Translations under genes and position numbers: made by a program
In this document: in pieces, positions 46,966-58,639 of the stretch
Layout of the letters: each line of letters opens with the position of its first letter
Position numbering within the stretch: the stretch's first letter is position 1
Notes under the pieces: model-generated
The model's database searches: none
What the model saw: the letters and a program-made list of their open reading frames with translations, nothing else
What the model was told of the DNA's origin: nothing
Origin: Blasia pusilla
Taxonomy: Eukaryota > Marchantiophyta > Marchantiopsida > Blasiales
Assembly: GCA_050084515.1 (NCBI GenBank)
Contig: CM114273.1
Coordinates: 682,001 to 746,000 of the forward strand
DNA: 64,000 bases
Direction of reading: 5' to 3'

Positions 46966-46969
46966 GGTG

Positions 46970-48587
46970 AAACCTACAAACTACTATGACTCACTCCTTA
47001 GCCACTAGCTCTGCACTAGACAATGCCCAAACTGTGGACACGCCCCTACTTATCTCACTTGAGATCAACACTCGACAAATAGCCCACACACTAAGTCACT
47101 CTCCACTAGTGTGGTATACATCCATCCCACCAAGCTCTCTACAATAGTCGTGGTAGTGCCGTGCACTCACCAACACACTAATCCACAATGTGTGTCGCCC
47201 AAAAAAAAACCTTTCAAACATCTCCATCAACAGCAAGGAAAGTGAATAAATTCCCCTATGTGCAACAACTAGCCGTCACTTCCTTGTGGGTGTGTTGGTA
47301 ACACAACATGTAAAAGAATTGTCCAATTAAGCACTATCTTGAGGAATAGAAGTGGGATGGGTGACCTGCAAGTTATGTTGAAGTGGATCAACATGCCAAG
47401 TCCTCACGCCCGCCAACAAGCTGGCTTGCTGGCACCTCACGCCTTCGACGCCTCTCACGCCCACTCGCACCTTCGACACCTCTCCCGCCTTGAAGCGTCA
47501 TAAGTGAAGAGCGGAATGGGAACTGAAGTTCAAATTGCCTCTTCACTTCACTTCACTTCACTTCCCTATGCCGCCGCACTGTGCCATGCCGTAGTTAACT
47601 GCAGTTAAGGGGCTCCACTGTTCTCCAACTGCTACAGAATTGGATTTTTAGTTCCAATCCTCCTTGCTTCCTTGTCACTCCCGCCGTGCCAATCTCTGCT
47701 ATGCCATCGAGATGACCACCGCAATGCAGTTGAACCACGCCTCAACTCAACAATACTCGAAATGGAACTTGAGTTCCAAATCCCTTTTGCAGTTCCTTAT
47801 TACCCTTGCCGTGCCGTGCCGCGCCCTTCAGGTGACTCGGCCCTTGCTGTTGAATCAGAACTTCAGTTTTGATTCCTACTTTGCCGCTCTGCTCCAAACT
47901 ACCTCTTGGGAGGGCTCTCTTGAATCAAAACTTAAGTTCTCATGCCTCCCTCAATTCCACTAACTCTATGGCTAGCAGTCCTAGCTATGGTCCACTAACG
48001 GCTCCAAACTAGTGGCGCTAGATCCTCCATACTAGCGGCACCCCAAACCTTTCTCAACCTCTCACTGAGGGAAAGCTACATGGTAGCTTCTTCCTTGCCT
48101 TTCCTGAACCACATTCACAAGGAAAATCATAACTTCAGTTCCGATTGAATGAAGAGCTCTCCTCCTCCTCACTCCTTCTCACTTTCCAAACAAGGGCTAT
48201 AAGAACTTAAGTTCTGATGCCTCGCACAGTTGCTTCAGCACTCCACTCCTGCCCTCTCACACTAGTGATCCGCTCAACTCAGGGAATCTACGACCTACAA
48301 GCAGTGGCACTTCTTCCTCGACGACCATTCCCGATGGTGAATTGTACAGGTTGTTAAGAGTGTATCCATCTGCACTTGGATTAACAGGATCCTGTAACTC
48401 AAAAATCTCGAACCTGTGCTCTGATATGACAAAACAATAGACGTAGGAGTATTTGATCTCAAAGAAAATAACCATAAAAAGCAGCTACGAATTTATGGGA
48501 GGAAGAGGTCTTCCAAGAGCAACCCGACGGAATCCGACGATTTACAAATCTCAAATATTATCGAGGCAATTTGCGTTTAGGGGGTGT
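46970..48587 (-). other. Element B leader and unclear 5' junction
   Basis: No protein is recognised. It shares short blocks with the element A leader (CTCACGCCCACTCGC near 47460). A site reading CATATCAGAGCACAGGTTCG on the minus strand near 48429-48410 resembles an initiator-tRNA primer site plus T-arm. Whether it belongs to element B or to a separate copia-type fragment cut by element C is not resolved. Confidence 0.45.
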
Positions 48588-49101
48588 CACGTCTTTTAGG
48601 ATAGATTGGTGAGATATAGTAGAGCGCCTTCATCAATAGTGGAGGACAAGCTCAATAGGTCGAGGATGACCTGCTGAGGCCCCAAAAAACCTAAGAGAGC
48701 AGGTTTTCCCTTCATTTCGGCTCATTTGGAGCCATATTGAGGAACTTACTATTTTAGGTAAGTACCATTTTGAGTATATGATCGACTTTCTATGTTTTTT
48801 AAGTGGCCTTTGACCTCCTACATAAGGTCAAGAGCCAAGGAGGTGAATTGGAAGCATAGGTTACCATGGAGAGAGCTTGGGAGAGGGGAGGGGTATACCT
48901 CAAGGAGAGAGAGCTTGAGAGCTCATTCTCTCTTTGTTGAACCTCTTGGCATGAGGCGGCGGAGCTATGGTCTTGCTTGCCTTGTGTGTGTAACCCAAGC
49001 CTCTCATGGGAGAGGGGGTTTTGTTTGACATTGAGAGAGACATGTGAGAGTGCACATATGTGAGAACTTTGTTGTTGTGAGAGAGATTGGATCTTATTTT
49101 A
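48587..49101 (+). repeat. Element C 5' repeat A1
   Basis: Starts TGTCACGTC and ends near TTATTTTACA. TATAC at 48894-48898 lies 28 nt before the self-primer segment CTCATTCTCTCTTTGT (48922-48937). It aligns along its length with 1862-2377. No B unit precedes it. Confidence 0.85.
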
Positions 49102-49116
49102 CAAAGAGAGAATGAG
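49101..49116 (+). promoter_or_regulatory. Element C putative self-primed primer-binding site
   Basis: ACAAAGAGAGAATGAG at the repeat-internal junction is the exact 16-nt reverse complement of 48922-48937 inside A1. The position matches the equivalent site in element A, but the sequence is unrelated. No tRNA-type site is visible here. Confidence 0.68.
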
Positions 49117-50846
49117 TGAGTGAGAGAGCTTCATGGGGGAGCTCGCTGGTCACTCGTTGGTTTTGCAGGTTGGGGATTGTATTCCCCCTTCAACGATTCA
49201 TGGGAGTGCTCATTGGAGCAAGAGCCGCTTAGTTATGATATTTCCTTTGCCAATTTTTCGTGTGGAAGAGTGGCGTGCCGAAGCGCGCCACTCTTCAACA
49301 CGCCACTTTTATATTTTTGTTGGGAGAAATCAGCTCGAAGCGCTGACGAATTGTGTGTAGGAGAAAGAGACATTGGGCTTTACGACAATCCCCATAAGTT
49401 TTTACTAGAATGTCCGATTCAAATGATTTTTTGACATTGTCGTAGATCATGAAGCTGTGCACGCTGTGCAATAGACAATAAGCAATTTGGAGTTACGAAC
49501 AGAAAGTTATCGTCAATCTTGAAAATTTTCCATTTCTAGGCAATTTTTAGGGTTAAATTGTTCAAACCCTAAACCAGCTGCCATGCCGGCGGCGGCCGTC
49601 ACTGTCATAGTCACCGTTAACAGTCCACTTTGGATGGTCAACCGTCACCGCCAATGGCCAACGATCAACCGTCACTATCAACGGTCCATTGTCCACCATC
49701 CATCGTCGGTCGCCGCCACCACATAGCGTTGCTTAAAGCCGCGTTCGTCCGTTGTCCACCCTTTGGTTTCCATTACCGCCATTACGGAGTGGAGGGTCTT
49801 CCACGACGACCGTTGATTCTCTGACTTACGTCGCCACCACGTACTTTGTTTTGGCCGCCACCGTCATCACACTTTCCTCATCAACCAGTGATGGCAGATG
49901 ACCTTGAGTTACGGTATTTGATTTTTTATTTCATGCTGCTATGTTGTGATTGGTAGCCGCTCGACGACGATCGAGTACCGTGCCGTGATGCCCATAGCCG
50001 CAACGCACCGCCGATTGTTGCGTCGTGCTGCTCGTGGCCGCACCACAACGTCTCATTCGCGGAGGCGCTCCTTCACTAAGTAGCAGAGCATGTGAATTGC
50101 TGATTGAGGAGGATATGCCTCCGAGTGCCGCACCCCATTCCCGAGTGCCGTGCCGTTTGTAGCCGTTCCGTGCCGCCATTGCCACACTGGACCTCTGGAC
50201 CTGCACCGCACGTCAAGGAGGTTTGAGCAACATCTGTATGAGAGGAGTAGGACTTGTTGATTAGAGGAGGTGTCTTCATGACAAAGTTGGGGTCGAGATT
50301 TGCAATTGCCGAGGAGCGACAACGACATTATTGTCAGGTTACCCATTCTGGTCTCTTACCCTGCACGTGTGAGGGATTTCCGGATATTGGGAAGTTATTC
50401 GGGATATTGGGTTTCATGCTGATGCTAGGAGCATCGATGATGTATGGGTTTAGGGGACATAGACATGTGTGGGATGTCCAGAGTTGAGGATTTTTTGTCG
50501 ATGAGACGATAGATCAGTGATTTTCCGCACCACACTGCTTATTGCTGCACAACATACGTCTTAGTGAGAGAGTGTAGATTGAGTGCCACATGTTTTGTTT
50601 GAGTGATTGAGGGATTACTTGTGAGATTGGGATTGATCATGTGAAAGGGGCACGAGGGCCATCACGACGTCCTTTTAGGATTTTGAGAGGCGAGGTAGTG
50701 GACCTGAGAGTAGCTCCGGAGAGTTTACTCGGAGTGGTGGGAGGTTTTGAGGGTCTCCACGTGAGAGACCACCTAGATCTCCATCTCTGTCATCTTCAAA
50801 CAAGGGGGAGCGTATAGAGGAGTGTGTTAGTAATCCACCGTACATA
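49117..50846 (+). other. Element C leader
   Basis: About 1.7 kb with no conserved protein. It contains a region of CCGTCAC/CCACC-type short repeats near 49600-49760 and GCCGTGCCG-like repeats near 49975-50180. Open frames here have biased composition and are not supported. Confidence 0.5.
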
Positions 50847-51290
50847 TTGAGTGGTCCTACTAGTTGGGCGTACGAGATGGACTATCGGGGTAGAGGACCG
50901 CGTAGGTTTTTGGGTGTTGTAGGCACCATAGAGCTACACAACTTCATTGCGGAGTTCAGGAGTTGGTGTGAGTCACAGCGGGCTAGGAACTCTAGAGATT
51001 TCAACCCGTTTACAGCATGGAATGGTATGTTCCAGCATTTAGAGGGGGTGCCCAAAGACCATTACCATGAGTTCTCCCACAGATATGCCCAAGAGATTGA
51101 GGCATGGCGACTCTACTATGACCCACACTATGTGTCATGGATGGAGCCATTCCCAGATAAGGAGGAGCAGTCAAGAGAAGCTACTTCCTCTTCCACTAGT
51201 GATGTTTTAGGAGGGATCACTCACATTGGAGCAGTTGCACCGTCTAGTCGGGTTCGTCCTAGGTTCCACCCCGTGGTTGAGTTCTTATGA
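50847..51290 (+). CDS. Element C Gag (capsid part)
   Basis: Open 147-residue segment: MSGPTSWAYEMDYRGRGPRR, FLGVVGTIELHNFIAEFRSW, FNPFTAWNGMFQHLEGVPKD, EIEAWRLYYDPHYVSW and FHPVVEFL. The best-preserved Gag of the family; elements A and B share the same blocks. It would form the particle shell. Sequence continues downstream in other frames toward the zinc knuckle. Confidence 0.82.
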   Translation: MSGPTSWAYEMDYRGRGPRRFLGVVGTIELHNFIAEFRSWCESQRARNSRDFNPFTAWNGMFQHLEGVPKDHYHEFSHRYAQEIEAWRLYYDPHYVSWMEPFPDKEEQSREATSSSTSDVLGGITHIGAVAPSSRVRPRFHPVVEFL

Positions 51291-51646
51291 ACACCTTCCC
51301 TACGTTGAGAGATGTTTTTAGGACTGCCGAGAACATTGAGTGCAACATGGCAAAGGAGAGTGTAGCCACTATGGGTTCTGGGCGAGAGCAGTCACGATTG
51401 TCTCGCCCACCAGTGCAGCAACGTGGGCTCTGAGATAGGTCGACTGTGGCACCACAAGCTCAGGGAGGATATCGAGAGGCTGTGCCACAGAGACCAGCAC
51501 CTTCATATGCGGCTCAGCAGCAGCTGTCTACAATTACTTGTTGGTCATGTGTTGGAGCCTATCATTAGCGTGATTGCACTCGTCACCATCATGGACGTGT
51601 GTCTTAGCATGGAGGAGGAGATGGTGCTGCACCATGAGGTTATCAG

Positions 51647-51715
51647 TGTGACTATTGTCAAAGGTATGGTCATACATGCGCCACGTGTTTCAGTTTACAT
51701 CCTGAGTTAGGTCCG
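51647..51715 (+). other. Element C CCHC zinc knuckle with LHPEL motif
   Basis: CDYCQRYGHTCATC fits C-x2-C-x4-H-x4-C and is followed directly by FSLHPELG. The F-x-LHPEL tail is also present after the knuckles of elements A and B, so it is a family signature of unknown role. Confidence 0.8.
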
Positions 51716-52587
51716 GACGGAGGACCAGAGAGGGCACTAGAGCGAGTAGCCGGTCCGGATGGGGCTAGAGAATGTGCACCAGGTGGTCCGGTTGGGGGAC
51801 AAGGAGCTGGAGTTGCCCGACAGGGTGATGGAGCTGCCCGTGGAGGAGGTAGAGTCCCACCACCTAGACACGTCAAGGGAGATGACGGGCGTGAGGCTAG
51901 GATGGCTCCTCAGATACATCAGCTATAGGAGCAGATTACCGCTATGACATTAAGATTACCCGATGCCGGATCCATGGCATCAACATCATATGCAACAGCC
52001 AGAGATATGGAGGATCGTGGCCGGATGTGCGGGCTTGCCCAGATGGAGGCCGCCGCAGTTGTGACCCGTGGAGCAGCCGTAGAGTTGGATCCATAGCGAG
52101 GGGAAGCCAGGAAATAGACTAGGCTTCCTCTGTCTTTCACATTGTCTGAGGCGATGAGGACCCCATCAATGGGTCATGATCAAAGTTCCTAGAGAGTTGG
52201 TGATGTTATTGGTGTGCAGGCACGAAGGGCGATGGGAGAAGCAAGTGCGACGACTCCTATTGTTGATGCTCATGAAGGGCATGTGTCGAGGACATTGTTG
52301 GGAGCGGCCACCGTTATGTACCGCGCTCATTTATTTTCTGCTTTCGATGTTATGACGCTGGGAGGTACCCTGTCAAGGTTTTTCGACTGGCCGCTACGCT
52401 ATATGAGCGTGGAGTTGGAGATACTGCATAATGTTCAGAGGTGATTGCAGAGGAGGTGATGGGCCTGCCCTTGGAGCGGATGCTTGGGCCGTCCACGTCA
52501 GATTCATCATAGGCTACGGCCGCTAGGATGGCGGAGATGCCCGCTAGACCCGCGATAGAGCGTGCCATGGCTTCTCCTGGTGTTGTG

Positions 52588-52630
52588 TTGCTGGATAACC
52601 GAGGAGAGGTCTTCCAATTGGTGATGTAAG
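52588..52630 (+). pseudogene. Element C protease N-terminal stub
   Basis: VLLDNRGEVFQLV corresponds to the start of the protease segment of element B (DNRDGVFQLV). The sequence then stops and joins the late methyltransferase region. The active-site motif itself is deleted. Confidence 0.6.
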
Positions 52631-52657
52631 CAAGATGCGGTAAGTGTAAGCTCTAGA

Positions 52658-53105
52658 GCATACCGCCCACGTCTTTGGTGGACCAACTTGGTACCACATG
52701 AGGTATTGCGGAGGGCTTATACGAGAGTGGAGCGTCCCTCCGATTTGTTGGTGGATTCTATATTGGATCTAGGCCGTTGATTACAGGAAATGTGGCACGA
52801 TGATTGACCGCCGCTGACTCTGGTCAATAGGATTGGCATGCCTGCCACGAGCAGCCTTTCCCACATTGGTGAGTTTTCCCGCTTCTTATGCATTCAAGGA
52901 GGCCGGACTTGGCTTGTTTTGGGATGACCAGGTACAGAGGTTGGTGGAGCCCAAGGCCGATGAGCGAGAGCGAGCGATGGGATTCCCCACAGGAGTGACG
53001 ACAGTACCGTCACTATCGGAGGCATCATGACATCATGTCTTAGGTCAGGCGATGGACCTGAAGTACTTGAGATGGATTTTCAGCTTAGGAGTAGCTGAGC
53101 AACCT
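52658..53105 (+). pseudogene. Element C methyltransferase C-terminal remnant
   Basis: AYRPRLWWTNLVPHEVL (from 52658) matches the motif VIII-like AHRPRLWWKNLLP of element A. Further on, LVEPKADERERAMGFPTGV (about 52946-53005) and HHVLGQAMDLKYLRWIFSLG (about 53030-53090) match motifs IX and X. Motifs I, IV and VI are deleted. This third copy shows the domain belongs to this subfamily too. Confidence 0.8.
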
Positions 53106-53477
53106 CGTTTGAGGATGTGACAGATCACAAAAGTTGCGTTGGTGAGCCCCATGCCTATCGAGACGGTTGAGGCTGTGGTTGGGGTTGAGACCCGAGGAGA
53201 TCGACACATCAGGGGTGATCAAGAGAGACACCCTTGGACTTCTTGGGATGTTTTGCAGGTACGTAAGGAGATGATAGCCACAACATCGAGCGTGGTTCCA
53301 AGTACTGCACGTGGAGATGAGAGTTCTATTGTCCGAGACGGGGTTGCACCATAGCAACCACCGACTTCTGCGCCGGAGAGTCCTACCGTCGTCACAATGG
53401 AGACTTGGGAACCACATATAGGCCCTAAGTTGACAAGAGGAGAGCGGCGTCGGATACACTAGTTCCTTAGGAGTTAT

Positions 53478-54020
53478 ATGAGTTGTTTTGCATTTATTAT
53501 GGATGATTTGGGTATGCTAAAGGGTCCGGGGATCCGCGTTGAGTTCTCGAGTGACACGCCGACCTTCCGACGACCCTACAGGTACAGTGACATGGAGAGG
53601 GCTCTGATTCAAAGTAGAAGCCAAGACTTGGTTGGAACAAGACTAGTGGAGATGTCGCATAGAGAGTATGCATCTGCCACTGTCATGCTCGCCAAGAAGG
53701 ATGTGCATGGCAACTGGACGGATGGGCGAATGTGTGGAGATTACCGACCTATTAATCGGCACACGAAGTCCAATAGGTATGCGATGCCCACCCTTGCGGA
53801 GATCTTTGATGCGATTGGGCATGCAAATGTCTTCAGTTCATTGGATTTGCGAGCCGAATACCATCAACTGCCTATCAGATTGGAAGACAGGCAGAAGACG
53901 GCATTTTGGGGCATCGATTCTCACGGGAAGAATTTTTTGTACTAGTGGCGGTTATTACCATTCAGGCCAAAGAACGCCCGGATGAATTTCAGAGGGTCAT
54001 GAAAAGGATCGTGTACACTG
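53478..54020 (+). pseudogene. Element C reverse transcriptase, N-terminal half
   Basis: FRRPYRYSDMERALIQSRSQ, EYASATVMLAKKD, CGDYRPINRHTKSNRYAMPT, IFDAIGHANVFSSLDLRAEY and KTAFWGIDSHGKNFLY are Ty3-type RT fingers and palm. A TAG follows at 53944. Fragments continue to about 54020 (MNFRGS-like) and then similarity ends before YxDD, marking a truncation. Confidence 0.85.
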
Positions 54021-55979
54021 TTTGTTAGGGACTTTCAAATGTTGTCCCTAAAAGGACCACATTTGGAGAGGGTGACGAAGGGACCACGAGAGGTTTAAGG
54101 GTTTCCAACTTTCACGGTCGACAGTTCTTATTGTGCTCATTTTATTGCAAGGCCTCGTACACCTCGAGGTATGTGTCCACTTTATTTCCTCACGCACCAG
54201 ACAATAGAGCGACATACATTTCAACTTTATTTTAAGCTTCAGTAAGATTACATACGTAGATGCTGTTCTATAAGACACAGGATGCGTCCGATTTCCATTT
54301 TGCACTGTACACTAACAGATTTGCTTTCTACATCTCAGGTTTTCTACATGCCAAGTGTTGCACTGAGGTACCAACGGCCTGAGAAGCCACTCTCCAATAG
54401 TAGTAAAGATTCTCGGCCCCTTTTCTTCATTCCATAATGGCAATATTTCCGTTCATCCCATTCTCCGTCGGTACCAACGAATGCACTCCGTTCGAGAGGA
54501 GTAAACCGTCCCCTCTCCTCGACATCCGTGCCACCGTGATTGTTGCGGACACGGAGTGACGTGGAATGGGCCGTGAACGGTCGCAGTCTAAGGACGTTCA
54601 ATTCGACGGAGGGAATTCAACGCTCGCTCGCGAGTTCGTGTCCAGAGGATAATCGCCAGCGGATTGACTCACGTCGGGACTACGTTCTTGACAACAATTA
54701 AGCGCAACGTCACTGTTGCTGGCCGTCAAGACGCCCCACGTGTCGTGACCACAGTCCCCGCGGACGGGTATCTTGTGCTTGTGCGCTCGTCAGCTGACCG
54801 TTGCTGGTTTGGGGTTTGGGAGGGGCGAGGACGAGGTGATCGGTTCTGTGGAGTCCAGTTCGCTGTTGACGACGCACTTTCTCTCGTGTTTGGTGGCATT
54901 TGACGGATGGGACAGATGGAGGTGATTTAGGGTTCAAGCGAGTAACGAAATGAGACGTGAATATTCGGAGGGGTGAGGATGACTCCGTTCTTTGTAGAGG
55001 TGATTGGGCAGGGAGTTGGGTGTATCCATCTCATTCGAACAAGTTGTGCTGCTAGGAGAGATGACATTCATGGCACAACTTAACAGTAGAGCGGATTCCA
55101 TCTGATGTAATTACGTTTCTTACCAGTTGCAGGAGCAAGAATCGGTGACAAGATCGTCCGTTCTGAGAGCAAGGACACGTTGGTGGGCATAGGAAGATTG
55201 TGGGTGCGATCTATGTTTCTGTAAAATCCCATGGGGGCATATACTTTGACTGCTTGACGTGATATCAAACGTTGTGCACGTTGGACCTTCGTACTGTAAA
55301 ACATGTCTAAAAGTGGCATCAATCTCGTTACAATTCTTCAGTGAATCCAACAGTCATGCTCAGGTGTACCCAAGAGTCATGGACCCTTCTGAGTTATACA
55401 ACTCAGTCATATGAAGATGGCATCCAGTTCATCACACTCGTCCTTGGCATCCTTTGCTGTGATCGTTCACGATCACAGATTCTTGAACCGTAATAGATTC
55501 TGTCAGGGAAACTTATTTAAAAGTGGCATCGAGTACATCACACTTCTCAAGTGCATCAAACAGAAGATCATAGAGAGAGATATTCCAGGGAGAGAAAGGC
55601 ATGGGACCAGCATGCGCTCATGTTACTACCTTCCCAGTACAACGGAATGATTCCTCTTGGAGCAAAATCCGATGACCTCACCTCGGCACTCAATACAACA
55701 CCCTCCGCGTGGAGGGACAAAGTAAACTACCAAAAAATGCTCCCGACTTCACTAATGTTAGACCACCTTAATTGAAGTGGAAGCTTCTATGACAATGGAA
55801 ACCATTCCTATGTAATACACAATTTGGTGGTCACTTCCCATTGCCGGTTTCTCTCGAGGATTACAACTACTCTTTGCAGTTACATCTTCCAGTTAAGTGT
55901 GTGTGATCCAACAAGTTGGTCCACAAAATATTTTGATATTGGGCTAATAGCTATCTGTCAAAGCCATACTACACTGATC
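54021..55979. other. Intergenic region 3' of the VTE3 gene
   Basis: No conserved gene was recognised. Several short frames on both strands lack family signatures. The part next to 55979 is likely the VTE3 3' UTR. Confidence 0.5.
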
Positions 55980-58485
55980 CTAAATGGCCATACCCTTAGG
56001 TGTCACTAAATCTTTCAGCCACATATAGATGGGTACAAGAACATAGTATATAGATGCAATGGTTCCAAGAAGGAACCTGTAAGCAAAGACGAATGGATTT
56101 GTTGGTGCTTGTGTGTCCTCAGCCTTTGGTCCCATCTGCCATGGAACACAAAATCCAATCAGGCTCTCTATTGGTCTTGTGTGAATGAAAACTGACACAG
56201 TTACTCTTACTCCTGCGCGCTGATCAACTACTACACTGCAAACCTGACTCTTTGACTTTTTACACCATGTGACAAACTCGCCTTTGTGATGACCTTTCAT
56301 CCCACAAGAAATTGATTCTTCTCGTGTTCTTCAGATCAGATGGTCTGGCTACAACCCAAACGTGTACACCTTTGGAGTTTCTTCTGAAAGTTTTGTCATG
56401 AATTTTGCACTTCTTCAACAGGAAAGGAAGGGAAAGATGGATCATTCCAGGGCTCCAGATCTCGAGATGATTAGAAAAAGGAATCATTGGACTGGATGAC
56501 TGATTGTAGCAGTACCATCCCAACATGATCTTACAGGCTACAAAACATTTATGATCTTCTTTACCTCCTTGATCTCTACAAAGCCTATAAAGCAAACCAC
56601 AAAGATTCTTCCGAAAGAGAGAAAGAGTTACCTCCAATGGGGAGTCACCGGCCTCTGCCTTTACGCCTGTAACAGAACATCCCATGATAAGTCCATGCCT
56701 TCTAACACCTCTGTACCACTTGGGTCCAATTCTCTTGATTTGCACATCAGTGAAACCTGCCTTTGTGAACCAATCCGTGTACTCTTCTTCAGTTGGAAAG
56801 AGCATCCAAACATCTGCAAAAAATCTTGATAGCCAGAATGTAGGGTGGACAGGGCCAATTAAACAAGCTTTTCCACCCTTCTTCAACACTCTATACGCCT
56901 CTTTGATCCCCCGTTGTGGATCTGGCCAGTACTCAATGCTGCAGTGGAATAAGAACGGTATGTCAAGATTCAGTTTCACTTTCTTCAAACATTGCACAAA
57001 ACATTCTCATCTTCAGGGTTAAATCATCAACCACACAGCCAAAATCAAACACTTGTTAAAGCATGGAAATCAGATTGTGCCTAAATTCTGGAATCCATCA
57101 GTATCCAAAGCATAACTTATCCGTGCCTGCACAGCCATTAGTCAGTAACCAGATGACACTTGCCTCCATCATTGTTTAGAAGTGATTCAAAACATGGTAG
57201 GAATTGCAATCAAGGCTTTCTCTGACCGTCCGAATGTCTACACAAAATACTCGCAAGTTGAGAAGTGAAAAGTAATGTCTGGGCACAGAGCCAAATGACC
57301 ATCCCATTCAGGAATCACAACAATAGATAATAAAATCGGAAAAGCACCCAAGCAGAAAGTAAATACAAGGTTGTAATGAGTCTAAATACAGGGATAGATA
57401 AAAGTAGAGCATATCTGCCACTGGGAAATTCAACAAAATCACCAAGCCTGCGGACAATGAGAACACACAGACTATTCTTACGAGGATAGCTCACAAGAAG
57501 AGTGAATTCAACATTGGATACTCGAAAGATAGTAGTAACATTCCACACTGGCCGAACGTGTCCAGTGGGAAACGCTACATCCGGCAGCCCTCTCGAGTAC
57601 CGGAAACTAGAAGGAAAGCATAAGACACGAAATTGGGCTGACTTAAGCTCCGTAGTGAAGAATTGTCACAGAATCAAGTTTCTTGAGATGAAAACAACTC
57701 TTACGTGAAAGTGATCAAGCCTCATCAAAACTGCGGAAGGATAATACAAAAAAATTCCCAGGTAGACCAGCAGTTCAAGACTTGAAAATTGGATTTCCGA
57801 TCAGAACTCACCTTCCAGCTGAAACATATCGATCAGCATAGTCAGTCTCAAAAGGTAAATCCTCCGCATCTCCTTCTATGATCTTGCACTCTTTTAGGGG
57901 CTCCTTCTCCTTCACTTTGGCCAGTTGGTGAGGTGACTGATCCAATATCGTCACATTCTTTGCGTCCACAGTTTTAACAATCCCCAGTGTTGTGAATCCA
58001 GTGCCTCCTCCGACATCCACTACAACCAAGTCCTTGTCATTCAAATCAGCAGGTTCCAAGGCATCCTCCCTCATGTCCTCCGTCCAGTGACCAGGATTAA
58101 TGATGTGATCGTACACAATAGAAAGAAACCTGTAGAACCAAAACGCCTCTTGCTTGTGCTGGATGAACCTGGGCTGCGATGCGGGTCGTGCTGTGGGCGA
58201 CGCATTGCACTGAATCCCACTCTTCCTCCTGCCAGACCTCTCCTCCGTTCCGAACCGCGCGACCTTTAAGCTCATTCCCTCGACCTCCTTGCTCAATCCT
58301 CTGTGACTCCCGGCACTCAAACTCGCCCTCACTTCGCAGTTTCTCCAATTCCTCGCCCTCAAAACCAGCCCCGATTGCGGATTGCCGCACCTGGACCTCG
58401 CACATCCCACCGAGCTCATACTGCGCCCTTGAAGTGCCATGCTCCCCACGCTCCGTCCACAGGCCGCCTGTACCGCCATCGCCAT
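55980..58485 (-). CDS. VTE3: MPBQ/MSBQ methyltransferase, chloroplast inner envelope
   Basis: SAM-dependent enzyme methylating 2-methyl-6-phytyl- and 2-methyl-6-solanesyl-benzoquinol in tocopherol and plastoquinone synthesis. Three exons with GT-AG borders: 58485-57812, 56938-56632 and 56135-55980, in phase, 378 residues. The start at 58485 has a good context (GACGCCATGG), and a second Met follows two codons later. Residues 1-100 are Ser/Arg/Ala-rich and acid-poor, a plausible plastid transit peptide. The core has WTEDMREDAL, SAM motif I VVVDVGGGTGFTTLG (about 154-168), TILDQSPHQL and EGDAEDLPFE. Then come SIEYWPDPQRGIKEAYRVLK, PTFWLSRFFADVWMLFPTEE and GPKWYRGVRRHGLIMGCSVT. The last exon has a membrane anchor, FLLGTIASIYYVLVPIYMWL, as in the plant protein. 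It looks intact. Confidence 0.95.
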
Positions 58486-58639
58486 GGCGTCGCTCCTGTG
58501 CAAAATCCTTTCAAGCGTTCTGCTGCCACTGAAGTGCGAAGTCTGCGAACGGGCGGAGGATAAGAAGGGAGTTTTATGAGAATTGACACGTCGCGTCGTC
58601 GAGCTCCCATCGGATTGCGCAGTCCGGTTGCCCCACGTT

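Larger units (their letters stand above)
39432..48430 (-). mobile_element. Element B: methyltransferase/PHD Ty3-like retrotransposon
   Basis: The minus-strand order is leader (about 48.2-46.97 kb), Gag, linker, protease, DNA methyltransferase, RNase H (RT core deleted), integrase, PHD finger, polypurine tract, B1, A2 and B2. The 3' end lies inside a Helitron helicase frame. The 5' boundary is uncertain because element C begins at 48587 and no A1 repeat matching A2 is present. The repeats differ from those of element A and the C-type subfamily. Catalytic losses and stops show an old copy. Confidence 0.8.
48587..54020 (+). mobile_element. Element C: internally deleted methyltransferase-type retrotransposon
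   Basis: Order: A1 repeat (48587-49101), self-primed primer site, leader with GC-rich direct repeats, Gag, zinc knuckle, a stub of protease, the C-terminal part of the methyltransferase, and the RT N-terminal half ending near 54020. RNase H, integrase, PHD and the 3' repeats are missing. A1 is homologous to A2 of the 3' fragment at 1862-2377. Multiple stops are present. Confidence 0.82.

Noticed and set aside
48453-48470. Self-primer site for element B
   Set aside because: Minus-strand TGAGATCAAATACTC pairs with the A2 region near 39795-39815 only with three gaps, and no A1 repeat matching A2 precedes it.
49930-50350. Overlapping minus-strand frames in the element C leader
   Set aside because: They arise from GCCGTGCCG-type repeats and have no counterpart in elements A or B.
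54344-54601. 85-codon minus-strand open frame
   Set aside because: No motif or neighbouring exon; not supported.
55080-55350. Overlapping minus-strand frames of 76 and 80 codons
   Set aside because: Two frames overlap the same DNA, no family match, no splice logic; more likely 3' flank of VTE3.
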